DNA from: Betaproteobacteria bacterium
Lineage (GTDB): Bacteria; Pseudomonadota; Gammaproteobacteria; Burkholderiales; SG8-39
Reading direction: 5' to 3'
Length of the DNA stretch: 38,753 nt
Assembly (NCBI GenBank): GCA_025358705.1
Contig: JANYII010000309.1
Location: forward strand, 1 to 38,753
The notes beneath the pieces are model-generated. The model did no database searches, was not told where the DNA came from, and was given only the letters and a program-made list of their open reading frames with translations. A program made the position numbers and the translations under genes. This document shows positions 12,179 to 24,178 of this stretch, piece after piece. Numbering within the stretch: position 1 is the first letter of the stretch; the number at the start of each line of letters is the position of its first letter.

Positions 12179-12655
12179 TCAGCGCGACAGGTTGCTGAGC
12201 TCGCGCTTCAGAGCTTCGACGTTTTTCTCGTGGACCTCGACCGTGTCCTGGTACGGTTTCAGCCGCTCGAGCACCCTGGCGTAGTTCTTCTCATCGCCGC
12301 CGCGCGTCGCTTCCTGTTCGGAGAGCTTTTTCCGGGCGTCGGCCAGCATCGACTGCTCCTGGTCCAGTTCCTTCTCGATCGTGTCCTTCTGCTTTGCCTT
12401 GGAGGACTGGCGGTCGGAGGCAGACTCCTTGGGAAATCCTGACGGAGACTTTGCCGCGGACTTGGCCGGCACTACCGTGACGCGCTGCTGCTGCACGATG
12501 CGGCAGTCCTTGCCGACGGTGTCTTCCTTGAGGTTGGTCACGTGGGTGCGGCCATTGGTGTCCTTGCAGCTCCAGATGGTCTCCACCTGGGCAATTGCAG
12601 GACCGGCCAAGACCACGCCGAGCATCAGGACTAGCGCTGCACTGATCCGTGACAT
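12179..12655 (-). CDS. exported DUF4124-type protein with C-terminal coiled coil
   Basis: MSRISAALVLMLGVVLAGPAIAQVETIWSCKDTNGRTHVTNLKEDTVGKDCRIVQQQ...; long Glu/Lys/Arg helix at C-term; sits between glnA and glnL. Confidence 0.75.
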   Translation of the reverse strand: MSRISAALVLMLGVVLAGPAIAQVETIWSCKDTNGRTHVTNLKEDTVGKDCRIVQQQRVTVVPAKSAAKSPSGFPKESASDRQSSKAKQKDTIEKELDQEQSMLADARKKLSEQEATRGGDEKNYARVLERLKPYQDTVEVHEKNVEALKRELSNLSR

Positions 12656-12733
12656 GGACAAGAAGACGCCTGAAATCAAGAACCTAAGTCTATGCCACAA
12701 ATAGAGGTTTCTCAATCCGTCCTCCAAAATAGA

Positions 12734-12771
12734 AAGGACGGGCCACGCAGCATGCACGGTGACCCGTCCTT
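12734..12771 (-). terminator. intrinsic-like terminator downstream of glnA
   Basis: aaggacggg (12734-12742) pairs with cccgtcctt (12763-12771); on the minus strand followed by T-rich TTCTATTTTGG. Confidence 0.6.
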
Positions 12772-12798
12772 CCCTTAACGCGCGAACTACAGACCCGG

Positions 12799-14214
12799 CT
12801 AGGAGCTGTAGTACATGTCGAACTCCACCGGATGGGTGGTCATGCGGAAACGCGTCACTTCGTCCGATTTCAGCGCGATGTAGGACTCGAGGAAATCCTC
12901 GTCGAACACGCCGCCCTTGGTAAGGAAGGCATGATCCTTCTTCAGGTTCTCGAGCGCCTCGTCCAGCGATGAACAGACCTGCGGCACCTTGCCAGCCTCT
13001 TCGGGCGGCAGGTGATACAGGTCTTTGTCGATCGGGTCGCCAGGGTGGATCTTGTTCTGCACGCCGTCCAGACCCGCCATCAGCATCGCCGAGAACGCCA
13101 GATAGGCATTCGCGGTCGGATCTGGGAAGCGTACCTCGACGCGACGCGCCTTGGGGCTCGCCACGTAAGGAATGCGGCAGGAAGCGGAGCGATTTTTCGC
13201 AGAGTAAGCAAGATTGATCGGCGCCTCGAAGCCCGGCACCAGGCGCTTGTAGGAATTGGTGCCCGGGTTTGTGATTGCGTTCAGCGCCTTGGCATGCTTG
13301 ATGATGCCGCCGATGTAGAACAGCGCGAAATCCGACAGGCCGGCATAGAGATTGCCCGCGAACAGGTTGTTGCCGCCCTTCCACACCGACTGGTGCACGT
13401 GCATGCCTGAACCGTTGTCGCCCACGATCGGCTTGGGCATGAAGGTCGCGGTCTTGCCATACGAGGCGGCGACGTTCCAGACCGTGTACTTGAGGATCTG
13501 CAGCCAGTCGGCACGCTGCACCAGCGGCGCGAACTTTGTGCCGATCTCGCACTGGCCCGCTGCGGCAACTTCATGGTGATGCACTTCCACTTCCACGCCC
13601 TGCTGTTCGAGCGCGATGCACATCGCGTTGCGGATGTCCTGCAGCGTATCGGCCGGCGGCACGGGGAAATAACCGCCCTTCACCGGCGCGCGGTGCGCCA
13701 TGTTGCCCGACTCGTATTCGATCCCCGTGGACCAGGGCGCTTCCTCGGACTTGATCTTCACCGAAGCGCCTGACATGTCGATGTTCCAGGTGACGCCGTC
13801 GAAAATGAAGAACTCGGGTTCCGGGCCGAAGTAGGCCACGTCGCCGAGGCCGGACGACTTGAGGTAGGCCTCCGCGCGCTTCGCGATGCCGCGCGGGCAG
13901 CGGTTGTAGGGCTTGCCGTCCGTGGGCTCGACCACGTCGCAATTGATGTTGAGCACCGCTTCGTCCGTGAACGGATCCATGCGCGCGGTAACGGCATCCG
14001 GATACAGCAGCATGTCGGAAGCCTGGATGCCCTTCCAGCCGGCGATCGACGAGCCGTCGAATGCGTGCCCGTCGGTGAATTTTTCCTTGTTGAACTGCTT
14101 GGCAGGCACCGAAACGTGCTGTTCCTTGCCGCGCGTGTCGGTGAAGCGGATGTCGACGAACTTCACCTCCTTGTCCTTGATCATCTTCAATACGTCATCG
14201 GGCGTCATCGCCAT
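12799..14214 (-). CDS. glnA: glutamine synthetase type I
   Basis: [41 protein letters not shown]...[19 protein letters not shown]...[11 protein letters not shown]...[17 protein letters not shown]...NRSASCRIP; start placed at 14212-14214 (471 aa). Confidence 0.98.
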   Translation of the reverse strand: MAMTPDDVLKMIKDKEVKFVDIRFTDTRGKEQHVSVPAKQFNKEKFTDGHAFDGSSIAGWKGIQASDMLLYPDAVTARMDPFTDEAVLNINCDVVEPTDGKPYNRCPRGIAKRAEAYLKSSGLGDVAYFGPEPEFFIFDGVTWNIDMSGASVKIKSEEAPWSTGIEYESGNMAHRAPVKGGYFPVPPADTLQDIRNAMCIALEQQGVEVEVHHHEVAAAGQCEIGTKFAPLVQRADWLQILKYTVWNVAASYGKTATFMPKPIVGDNGSGMHVHQSVWKGGNNLFAGNLYAGLSDFALFYIGGIIKHAKALNAITNPGTNSYKRLVPGFEAPINLAYSAKNRSASCRIPYVASPKARRVEVRFPDPTANAYLAFSAMLMAGLDGVQNKIHPGDPIDKDLYHLPPEEAGKVPQVCSSLDEALENLKKDHAFLTKGGVFDEDFLESYIALKSDEVTRFRMTTHPVEFDMYYSS

Positions 14215-14279
14215 TGCATTTCTCCTAAGCGGGTAAAAGAAGGACGGGCTGGGCATACCGGCCCGGACTCGCCTAACTG

Positions 14280-14295
14280 AGCAGAATCCATGCCA
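14280..14295 (-). promoter_or_regulatory. sigma54 (-24/-12) promoter of glnA
   Basis: Minus strand TGGCATGGATTCTGCT vs consensus TGGCACG-N4-TTGCW: two mismatches outside N, GG/GC spacing preserved; about 65 bp upstream of the glnA ATG. Confidence 0.85.
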
Positions 14296-14357
14296 AACGA
14301 CCTCACCATGGCCAGCCCCTCCTCTGGCCAAGTTGGTGCGATTCTACCCGACGAAAT

Positions 14358-14374
14358 TGCGCCTATATGGTGCA
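14358..14374. promoter_or_regulatory. NtrC-binding site 1 (proximal to glnA)
   Basis: TGCGCC-TATAT-GGTGCA, matches TGCACY-N5-GGTGCA with one mismatch. Confidence 0.85.
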
Positions 14375-14388
14375 CAACCGAGTCGATT

Positions 14389-14405
14389 TGCACTTTTTTG
14401 GTGCG
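14389..14405. promoter_or_regulatory. NtrC-binding site 2 (distal to glnA)
   Basis: TGCACT-TTTTT-GGTGCG, one mismatch to TGCACY-N5-GGTGCA; centre-to-centre spacing from site 1 = 31 bp. Confidence 0.88.
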
Positions 14406-14433
14406 AATCGTTTCGGAACCTATAATTGACCCG

Positions 14434-14871
14434 ATGGACGACATAAAGACGAAAGCCCGGGAACGCGGCCAGAAACTGAAGCTCGCCTATGCGGGGGCGC
14501 TGCTCCCCGCGGAAGCGCATGCGCTGATGCTGGCGGGGGCGAAGCTGGTCGATGTTCGGACGGATGCTGAACTGCACTTCGTCGGATCGGTGCCCGGTGC
14601 CGAAGCCATCGAGTGGAATACCTATCCTGAAGGGCAGCGCAATCCGGCGTTCCTGGAACAGCTGGCGGAAGCCGCGCGCAAGGACGAGCCCGTGATGTTT
14701 CTGTGCCGCTCGGGCGTGCGCTCGCACCACGCCGCGATTGCGGCTACCGAGGCAGGCTGGACTGATGCCTACAACATTCTCGAAGGCTTTGAAGGCGACA
14801 AGGATGCGACAGGCCATCGCAACGTGGCCGGCGGCTGGCGCAAAACCGGCCTGCCCTGGGCGCAAAGTTAG
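14434..14871 (+). CDS. rhodanese-like domain protein
   Basis: KLVDVRTDAELHFVGSVPGAEAIEWNTYPEG...EPVMFLCRSGVRSHHAAIAATEAGWTDAYNILEGFEGD; Cys loop CRSGVRS. Start at ATG 14434. Confidence 0.9.
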   Translation: MDDIKTKARERGQKLKLAYAGALLPAEAHALMLAGAKLVDVRTDAELHFVGSVPGAEAIEWNTYPEGQRNPAFLEQLAEAARKDEPVMFLCRSGVRSHHAAIAATEAGWTDAYNILEGFEGDKDATGHRNVAGGWRKTGLPWAQS

Positions 14872-14878
14872 ATGTGGG

Positions 14879-14907
14879 AACAGGGGAGCCTGAGCTCCCC
14901 TGTTTTT
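14879..14907 (+). terminator. intrinsic terminator after the rhodanese gene (between convergent genes)
   Basis: aacaggggagc-ctga-gctcccctgtt, perfect 11-bp stem, followed by ttt. Confidence 0.9.
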
Positions 14908-15700
14908 AATTCTTCCAGTCCACCCAGCCGAAGTGGGCTGTGAGCAGCACGATCAAGCCAAAGACGATCCGGTACCAGGCGAACGGCTTGAAGTCGTGCG
15001 TCGCGACATAGCGGATCAGCCAACGCACCACGACGAAGGCGGAAACAAAAGCGGCAACTGAACCAACGCCGAACATCGGCAGATCGTTGGCCGAGAAAAG
15101 CGCGCGGTGTTTCAGCAGGTCGTAGCCGCCCGCTGCCACCAGCGTGGGCACCGCGAGGAAGAACGAGAACTCGGTGGCCGCCTTGCGCGACAAGCCGAAC
15201 AGCATCCCGCCGATGATCGTCGCCCCCGAGCGCGATGTTCCCGGGATCAGCGCGAGGCATTGCGCGAACCCGACTTTCAGGGCATCGAGCCACGTCATCT
15301 CCGAGACTGATTCCACGCGGGAACGTGCGCGCGGTTTTCTCTCGACCAGGAGGATGATGATGCCGCCAGCGATGAAGGCCAGGGCAACCGGCACGGCATG
15401 GAACAGATACCCCTTTATGATCTTCGAGAAGAGCAGGCCGAAAACCGCCGCAGGAATAAAGGCGACCAGCAGGTTGCGATAAAGCGCGATATCGATCCTG
15501 AAAAAACGCGCCCGGTACTCCCACACGATGGCGAGCATCGCGCCGGTCTGGATCACGATGTTGAACACGCTCCAGCGCTCGTCGTTCGCGCCGAGCAGGT
15601 CGCCGACCAGGATTAGGTGGCCGGTGCTGGAGATCGGCAAAAACTCGGTGACTCCTTCGACGATCCCGAGGATCAGTGCATACAGCAAGTTCGTATCCAT
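14906..15700 (-). CDS. uppP: undecaprenyl-diphosphatase
   Basis: [37 protein letters not shown]...[42 protein letters not shown]. Confidence 0.97.
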   Translation of the reverse strand: MDTNLLYALILGIVEGVTEFLPISSTGHLILVGDLLGANDERWSVFNIVIQTGAMLAIVWEYRARFFRIDIALYRNLLVAFIPAAVFGLLFSKIIKGYLFHAVPVALAFIAGGIIILLVERKPRARSRVESVSEMTWLDALKVGFAQCLALIPGTSRSGATIIGGMLFGLSRKAATEFSFFLAVPTLVAAGGYDLLKHRALFSANDLPMFGVGSVAAFVSAFVVVRWLIRYVATHDFKPFAWYRIVFGLIVLLTAHFGWVDWKN

Positions 15701-15705
15701 GCCGG

Positions 15706-18456
<2,751 letters not shown>

Positions 18457-18497
18457 GGGGCAAGATTCTGCGCCCCTTGACGATTTGGCATCGCAGC

Positions 18498-18503
18498 ATT
18501 ATA
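18498..18503 (-). promoter_or_regulatory. probable -10 element of the thiC promoter (TATAAT on minus strand)
   Basis: Perfect TATAAT about 42 bp upstream of the aptamer 5' end; -35 not recognisable. Confidence 0.55.
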
Positions 18504-18517
18504 TTACCGGCCGGTCA
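18504..18517. promoter_or_regulatory. TetR-family operator
   Basis: TTACCGGCCGGTCA, near-perfect inverted repeat of the TGACCG-N2-CGGTCA type, 17 bp upstream of the tetR start. Confidence 0.7.
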
Positions 18518-18533
18518 GTTAATATTTTTCCGC

Positions 18534-19169
18534 ATGCCTGCTCCTGCCAAATCCGAGCCGCGCTGGGCGCGTCGCAAGCACGCCCGGCCGGAAGAAATCA
18601 CCGCCGCCGCACTCGAGCTGTTCGTCGAGCGGGGCTATGCCGGCACGCGCCTCGAAGATGTCGCGGCAAACGCCGGCATCTCCAAAGGCACGCTCTATCT
18701 GTATTTCGCCAATAAGGAAGAGTTGTTCAAGGCGGTGGTGCGCGAGGGCCTGGTGTCGCCGATCGCCGAAATGCGTGGCCTGATCGGGCACTTCGAAGGC
18801 AGCACGCTCGAGCTGGTGCGCATGATGCTGTTCGGCTGGTGGGAACGGATCGGCGTCTCGCGCATCGGCGGAATTCCCAAACTGGTTATCTCGGAAGCGG
18901 GCAATTTTCCGGAATTGGCGCGCTTCTATCTGGCCGAAGTGGTCGAGCCGGCGCAGGCCGCCACCGTTGCCATCGTCGAGCGCGGCATCGCGCGCGGCGA
19001 ATTCCGCGCCGTAAACGTCGATGTCGTTGCGCGCCTGATAGCGGCGCCCATGCTCGGCTTGCTGATGTGGCGCAATGCGCTCGAACCGTTTTCGAAATCC
19101 AAGCTGGACCCGCTCGCATACCTGGAGACGCACCTCGACATGCTGCGACACGGCCTTGCCAAGGAATGA
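18534..19169 (+). CDS. TetR/AcrR family transcriptional regulator
   Basis: ITAAALELFVERGYAGTRLEDVAANAGISKGTLYLYFANKEELFKAVV, classical TetR HTH. Confidence 0.94.
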   Translation: MPAPAKSEPRWARRKHARPEEITAAALELFVERGYAGTRLEDVAANAGISKGTLYLYFANKEELFKAVVREGLVSPIAEMRGLIGHFEGSTLELVRMMLFGWWERIGVSRIGGIPKLVISEAGNFPELARFYLAEVVEPAQAATVAIVERGIARGEFRAVNVDVVARLIAAPMLGLLMWRNALEPFSKSKLDPLAYLETHLDMLRHGLAKE

Positions 19170-19173
19170 AGCC

Positions 19174-20334
19174 ATGAATATTTTCCAGCGCAGCACGCGC
19201 CGATCGATGTTCATGATCGCGGTGGTTGTCTTCGTCCTGCTCGCAGTATCCGCGGTCGCCCTGCGCGGCCAGCAGAACGCCGTCGATGTCGCGGCGAGCG
19301 CGAAGAGCGCGGTTCCGGTGGCCGAATTCCTGCAGGAGGATCTCTATATCGTCGAGCCGCGCAATCTGGACCGCGTGCTACCCCTTACCGGCTCGCTGAT
19401 GCCGCTGAACGAGGCGACCGTCAAGGCCAAGGTCGCGGGCGAACTGGTTGCGGTCACGGTGCGCGAAGGCGAAAGCGTGAAGCAGGGCCAGCTGCTGGCC
19501 AGGATCGACCCCACCGAGGTGCAGGCCAGGGTCGCCGCACGCGAAGCGGATGTCGCTGCCGCGAAAGCACAATTAATATGGGCGGAGAAAAACCGCAATC
19601 AGCAGAAAGCCCTGCTCGACAAGTCGTTCATCTCGCAGAGCGCCTTCGACAATATCCAGAGCAATTTCGATGTGGCGGTGGCCAAGCTGCACGCGGCCGA
19701 TGCCGAACTGGTGGTGGCTCGCAAGTCCCAGGGCGACGCGGTGCTGGTCGCGCCATTCTCCGGCATCGTCTCGGCGCGCCTCGCCCAACCCGGCGAGCGC
19801 GTCGCGCTGGACGCCAAGGTGGTGAGCATCGTCGACCTGTCGCGCCTGCAGCTCGAGGCCTCGGTGCCGCCGTCCGCAATCGGCCAGGTCCGGGTCGGGC
19901 AAACGATGAATTTCCGCGTCGAAGGCTTCGGCGAGCGCGAGTTCGCCGGACGCATCGAACGCATCAACCCGTCAGCCACCGCGGGCTCGCGCTCTATCAG
20001 CGTCTACGCGGTGATCGACAACCGCGAAGGCCTGCTGCGCGGCGGTATGTTCGCGCAGGGCGCGCTGACGCTGTCGCGCGTCGACAATGCCCTCGCGGTG
20101 CCGGCATCGGCGGTGCGCGAGGAAATCGGCCAGACTTTCGTCTACGCCATCGAAGACGGATTGATCAAGCGGAAAAACGTTAAGGTGGGCGCGCCCGATG
20201 CCGCGGGCCGCGTACAGGTGCTGGATGGCCTTGTCGGGGGCGACCGCATCGTGCGCGTGAACCTCGGATCGTTGCGCGAGGGCGTGGCCGCAAGACTTTC
20301 TGGTCCACAGTCTTCTGAAGCAGCAAAGAAATAG
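19174..20334 (+). CDS. RND efflux periplasmic adaptor (membrane fusion) protein
   Basis: LTGSLMPLNEATVKAKVAGELVAVTVREGESVKQGQLLARIDPTEVQARV...VLVAPFSGIVSARLAQPGERVALDAKVVSIVDLSRLQLEASVP. Confidence 0.94.
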   Translation: MNIFQRSTRRSMFMIAVVVFVLLAVSAVALRGQQNAVDVAASAKSAVPVAEFLQEDLYIVEPRNLDRVLPLTGSLMPLNEATVKAKVAGELVAVTVREGESVKQGQLLARIDPTEVQARVAAREADVAAAKAQLIWAEKNRNQQKALLDKSFISQSAFDNIQSNFDVAVAKLHAADAELVVARKSQGDAVLVAPFSGIVSARLAQPGERVALDAKVVSIVDLSRLQLEASVPPSAIGQVRVGQTMNFRVEGFGEREFAGRIERINPSATAGSRSISVYAVIDNREGLLRGGMFAQGALTLSRVDNALAVPASAVREEIGQTFVYAIEDGLIKRKNVKVGAPDAAGRVQVLDGLVGGDRIVRVNLGSLREGVAARLSGPQSSEAAKK

Positions 20335-20346
20335 CGCCGCCTCGTC

Positions 20347-23300
20347 ATGTGGTTTACCCGCGTAAGCATTTCCAATCCGGTGTTCGCGACCATGATGATG
20401 GCCGCGCTGCTGGTGCTCGGCGCGTTCTCGTATTCGCGCCTGCCGGTGGAGCAGTTCCCGGACGTGACCTTCCCGGTGATCGTGGTGCAGACCGAGTACC
20501 CGGGCGCCTCGCCCGAAAACGTCGAAGAGGAAGTGACGCGGAAGGTCGAAGAGTCGGTCAACACCATCAGCGGCATCAAGACGCTCTCGTCGCGCTCCTA
20601 TGAGGGCCTTTCGGTCGTCATCATCGAATTCGACCTGTCGATCGACCCCAAGCTCGCGGCACAGGACGTGCGCGAGAAGATCGCCCTGATCCGCTCGGGA
20701 TTCCGCGACGAAATCAAGGAACCGCGCGTCAGCCGCTTCAACCCGGACGATTTCCCGATCGTTTCCGTCGCGGTGCAATCCACGGGCCGAAGCCTGCGCG
20801 AACTGACCACGCTCGCCGACCAGGTGATCAAGAAGCGGCTCGAGAACGTCGGCGGCGTCGGGCAGGCAACGCTGGTGGGCGGCGTCAAGCGGGAAATAAA
20901 GGTCTATCTCAACCTGGAGGCGATGGAAGCGCAGAAAGTCGGCGCCGACCAGGTGGTAAAGGCGCTGCAGAGCGAAAACCAGGAAGTCCCGGCCGGCTCG
21001 ATCCTGAGCGCCAGCCAGGAAAAAATCGTGCAATTGCGCGCGCGGCTCACCGGCCCGCAGGATTTCCGCAATCTGATCGTGGCGCGCCGCGGCGGCAAGG
21101 CGGTCACGCTGGGGGCGATCGCCGAGATCGAGGACGGGCAGCAGGAGGAAGAGAACGTGGCGCTGGTCGACGGCCAGCGAGCACTTGCGATCGACATCAT
21201 CAAGGCGCAAGGGGAAAACACCATCGCCGTGGTCGACGGCGTGCGCCGCGTCACCAGGGAGCTGCAGGGTTTCCTGCCCGCCGACGTAAAAATCGCCATC
21301 GTGCGCGATGCATCCACCAGCATCCGAAATTCCATCGCCGACGTGAAGAAGACGATGCTGGAGGGCGGCCTGCTCACCATCGCCATCGTGTTCCTGTTCC
21401 TCGCCTCCTGGCGCAGTACCGTGATCACGGGCCTGACGCTGCCGATCGCGCTCATCGGAACGTTCCTCTTCATCTACGCCTTCGGCTTCACGCTCAATGT
21501 GCTGACCCTGATGGCGCTGTCGCTTTCCGTGGGCCTGCTGATCGACGACGCCATCGTGGTGCGCGAGAACATCGTACGCCACGTGGCGCTCGGCGCCGAC
21601 CATCACACGGCGGCGCTCGAGGGCACGAGGGAAATCGGCCTCGCGGTGCTCGCCACCACGCTGTCCATCGTGGCCGTGTTCCTGCCGGTCGGCTTCATGG
21701 GCGGCATCATCGGGCGGTTCTTCCACCAATTCGGCCTGACCGTGGTCGCTGCGGTGCTCATTTCGATGTTCGTGTCGTTCACGCTCGATCCGATGCTGTC
21801 CTCGATCTGGCACGATCCCCAGGCCGAGGGTCATTTCGGTTCCGGCCCGATCGGCCGGACCATGGCCTGGTTCCACGGATTCATGGAGCGGATCTCCGGG
21901 CGCTACGAGCGATTGCTCGGCTGGGCCCTCGCGCATCGAAAGACAGTCGTCGCCCTCGCCATCACGACGTTCCTCTCCAGCTGCGGGATGCTCAAGTTCG
22001 TCGGCACCGAATTCGTCCCCGAGCCCGACCTGTCCGAGCTGCAGGTGCAGTTCAAGACGCCGGTGGGCGCCTCGCTCGCGCTGACCCAGGCCAAGGCCCA
22101 GCAGGCCGAGGCTGCGCTGCGCGAGTTCCCGGAAGTGAAGGTCACCTACGCGACCGTCAACACCGGCTTCGTGCAGGGCAAGAACAAGGTCAACATCTTC
22201 GTCCAGCTGCTGCCCAGGAAAGAGCGCAAGCGCTCGCAGAATCAGCTCACCAAGCCGATGCGCGAGCGCCTGTCGCGCATCGCCGGCATCGAGCTGCAGC
22301 AGATCGGCGCTTTCAAGACGGTCTCCAGCGGCAAGCCGATCCAGGTCTCGATCCTCGGCCAGGAGCGCAAGGTGCTGGTCGAGCTCGCCGACAAGGTGCT
22401 CGCGGCAGTACGCGAAGTGCCCGGCGCGGTGGACTCAGAATCGAGCGACGAGGCGGCCAAGCCGCAGTTCTCGATTGAACTCAAGCGTGAACTGGCGAGC
22501 GACCTCGGCATCGGCGTCGGCCAGGTCGCCGCGACGCTGCGGCCCCTGCTCGCCGGGCAGGCGGTCGGCAACTGGCGCGGTCCGGACGACCAGTACTACG
22601 ACGTGCAGGTGCGCCTGTCGCGCGCCGACCGCGCGCGCGCCGAGGACCTGCAGCGCGTGCCGCTCGCCTCCACCCAGATCGACGCCAACGGTTCGCCGCG
22701 CATGGTCAACCTGCGCGAGATCGCCGCCATCTCGCCCGGCAGCGGGCCGCAGCAGATCAACCGCAAGGAGCAGCTGCGCGAGGTGCTGATCACGGCGAAC
22801 GTCTACAACCGGCCGGCCGGCGACACCGCCAACGAACTGCGCGCCAAACTCGACCGCATCGTGCTGCCGCCCGGCTACCGCTTTACCATGGGCGGCTCCT
22901 CGAAGGACATCCAGGAATCGTTCGCCTATGCCGTCCAGGCGCTGGCGCTGGCGGTGATCTTCATTTACCTGATCCTCGCCTCGCAGTTCGGCAGCTTCAT
23001 CCAGCCGGTGGCGATCATGATGTCGCTGCCGCTATCGCTGATCGGCGTGGTAGTGGCGTTGCTCCTGTTTCGTTCGACGCTCAACATTTTTTCCATCATC
23101 GGCTTCATCATGCTGATGGGACTGGTGACCAAGAACGCGATCCTGCTGGTGGACTTCGTGAACCAGGAGCGCAAGGCAGGGAAACCGCGTCTCGACGCGG
23201 TACTCGCCGCCGGCCGCATCCGGTTGCGGCCGATCCTGATGACCACGCTGGCAATGATCTTCGGCATGATCCCGCTCGCGCTGGGCCTGGGAGAAGGCGG

Positions 23301-23460
23301 CGAACAGCGTTCCCCCATGGGGCAGGCGGTGATCGGCGGCGTCATCACCTCCGGCCTGCTGACCCTGGTGGTGGTGCCCGTGATCTACACCTATCTGGAC
23401 GATCTTGCCGCCTGGGCGAAACGCTTTGGTAAGATTGCACCTTCCCCCGGCACAAGCTAG
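20347..23460 (+). CDS. RND multidrug efflux transporter permease (HAE1/MdtB-like)
   Basis: 1037 aa; [71 protein letters not shown]4 proton-relay [27 protein letters not shown]. Confidence 0.96.
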   Translation: MWFTRVSISNPVFATMMMAALLVLGAFSYSRLPVEQFPDVTFPVIVVQTEYPGASPENVEEEVTRKVEESVNTISGIKTLSSRSYEGLSVVIIEFDLSIDPKLAAQDVREKIALIRSGFRDEIKEPRVSRFNPDDFPIVSVAVQSTGRSLRELTTLADQVIKKRLENVGGVGQATLVGGVKREIKVYLNLEAMEAQKVGADQVVKALQSENQEVPAGSILSASQEKIVQLRARLTGPQDFRNLIVARRGGKAVTLGAIAEIEDGQQEEENVALVDGQRALAIDIIKAQGENTIAVVDGVRRVTRELQGFLPADVKIAIVRDASTSIRNSIADVKKTMLEGGLLTIAIVFLFLASWRSTVITGLTLPIALIGTFLFIYAFGFTLNVLTLMALSLSVGLLIDDAIVVRENIVRHVALGADHHTAALEGTREIGLAVLATTLSIVAVFLPVGFMGGIIGRFFHQFGLTVVAAVLISMFVSFTLDPMLSSIWHDPQAEGHFGSGPIGRTMAWFHGFMERISGRYERLLGWALAHRKTVVALAITTFLSSCGMLKFVGTEFVPEPDLSELQVQFKTPVGASLALTQAKAQQAEAALREFPEVKVTYATVNTGFVQGKNKVNIFVQLLPRKERKRSQNQLTKPMRERLSRIAGIELQQIGAFKTVSSGKPIQVSILGQERKVLVELADKVLAAVREVPGAVDSESSDEAAKPQFSIELKRELASDLGIGVGQVAATLRPLLAGQAVGNWRGPDDQYYDVQVRLSRADRARAEDLQRVPLASTQIDANGSPRMVNLREIAAISPGSGPQQINRKEQLREVLITANVYNRPAGDTANELRAKLDRIVLPPGYRFTMGGSSKDIQESFAYAVQALALAVIFIYLILASQFGSFIQPVAIMMSLPLSLIGVVVALLLFRSTLNIFSIIGFIMLMGLVTKNAILLVDFVNQERKAGKPRLDAVLAAGRIRLRPILMTTLAMIFGMIPLALGLGEGGEQRSPMGQAVIGGVITSGLLTLVVVPVIYTYLDDLAAWAKRFGKIAPSPGTS

Positions 23461-23475
23461 TAAAACTCGCGTTCC

Positions 23476-24141
23476 ATGAACCTCGAGCAGGCCCGCACCA
23501 ATATGGTTGAGCAGCAGATCCGCACCTGGGAGGTGCTGGACCAGGACGTCCTGGACCTGCTCTACACCGTGCCGCGCGAGGATTTCGTGCCTCCGTCCTG
23601 CCGCAACCTCGCGTTCACCGACATGGAAATTCCGTTGGGTGAAGGCGAAAGGATGTGGGCCCCGAAGCTGGAGGCCCGGGTGCTGCAGGAACTTGCGCCC
23701 AAGCGCAGCGACCGGGTCCTCGAAATCGGCACGGGAAGCGGCTACTTCACCGCCCTGCTCGCGCACCGCTCGGCGCATGTCTATTCGGTCGAGATCCGGC
23801 CGGCGCTCGCCGCCTTCGGCAAGGCGAACATCGCGCGCCACGGCGTCGACAACGTGACCCTCGAAGTCGGCGACGGCGCCAACGGCGTGCCAGCGGGACT
23901 GTCCGGCGGCGGCCCTTTCGACATCATCGTGCTCACGGGTTCGGTGCCGCAATTGCCGCAGGCACTGCTGGCTTCGCTTGCCGCCGGCGGGCGCGCCTTC
24001 GCAGTGGTCGGCGACATGCCGATCATGGCCGCGGGCATATCTTCCAGCACCGCTGACGGCGCGCTTCGCACTGTCGAATTGTTCGAGACGCTGCTCGCGC
24101 CTCTCGCGAATTGCAAACAGCCCTCGCGCTTTACCTTCTGA
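23476..24141 (+). CDS. protein-L-isoaspartate O-methyltransferase-like protein (divergent)
   Basis: Overall Pcm architecture with SAM motif RVLEIGTGSGYFTALLA; PREDFVPPSCRNLAFTDMEIPLGEGERMWAPKLEARVLQEL lacks canonical QTISQP. Confidence 0.85.
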   Translation: MNLEQARTNMVEQQIRTWEVLDQDVLDLLYTVPREDFVPPSCRNLAFTDMEIPLGEGERMWAPKLEARVLQELAPKRSDRVLEIGTGSGYFTALLAHRSAHVYSVEIRPALAAFGKANIARHGVDNVTLEVGDGANGVPAGLSGGGPFDIIVLTGSVPQLPQALLASLAAGGRAFAVVGDMPIMAAGISSSTADGALRTVELFETLLAPLANCKQPSRFTF

Positions 24142-24178
24142 CATGCCAGTGCACGGAACCCATTACAAGGCCCGATCG

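Noticed and set aside
12655-13552. N-terminal extension of the 12179-13552 minus ORF
   Set aside because: Extension overlaps glnA in another frame; the signal peptide starting MSRISAAL at 12655 marks the real start.
19972-21936. 654-aa minus-strand ORF opposite the RND adaptor/permease
   Set aside because: Shadow ORF antisense to conserved RND coding sequence; Asp/His/Arg-rich low-information translation.
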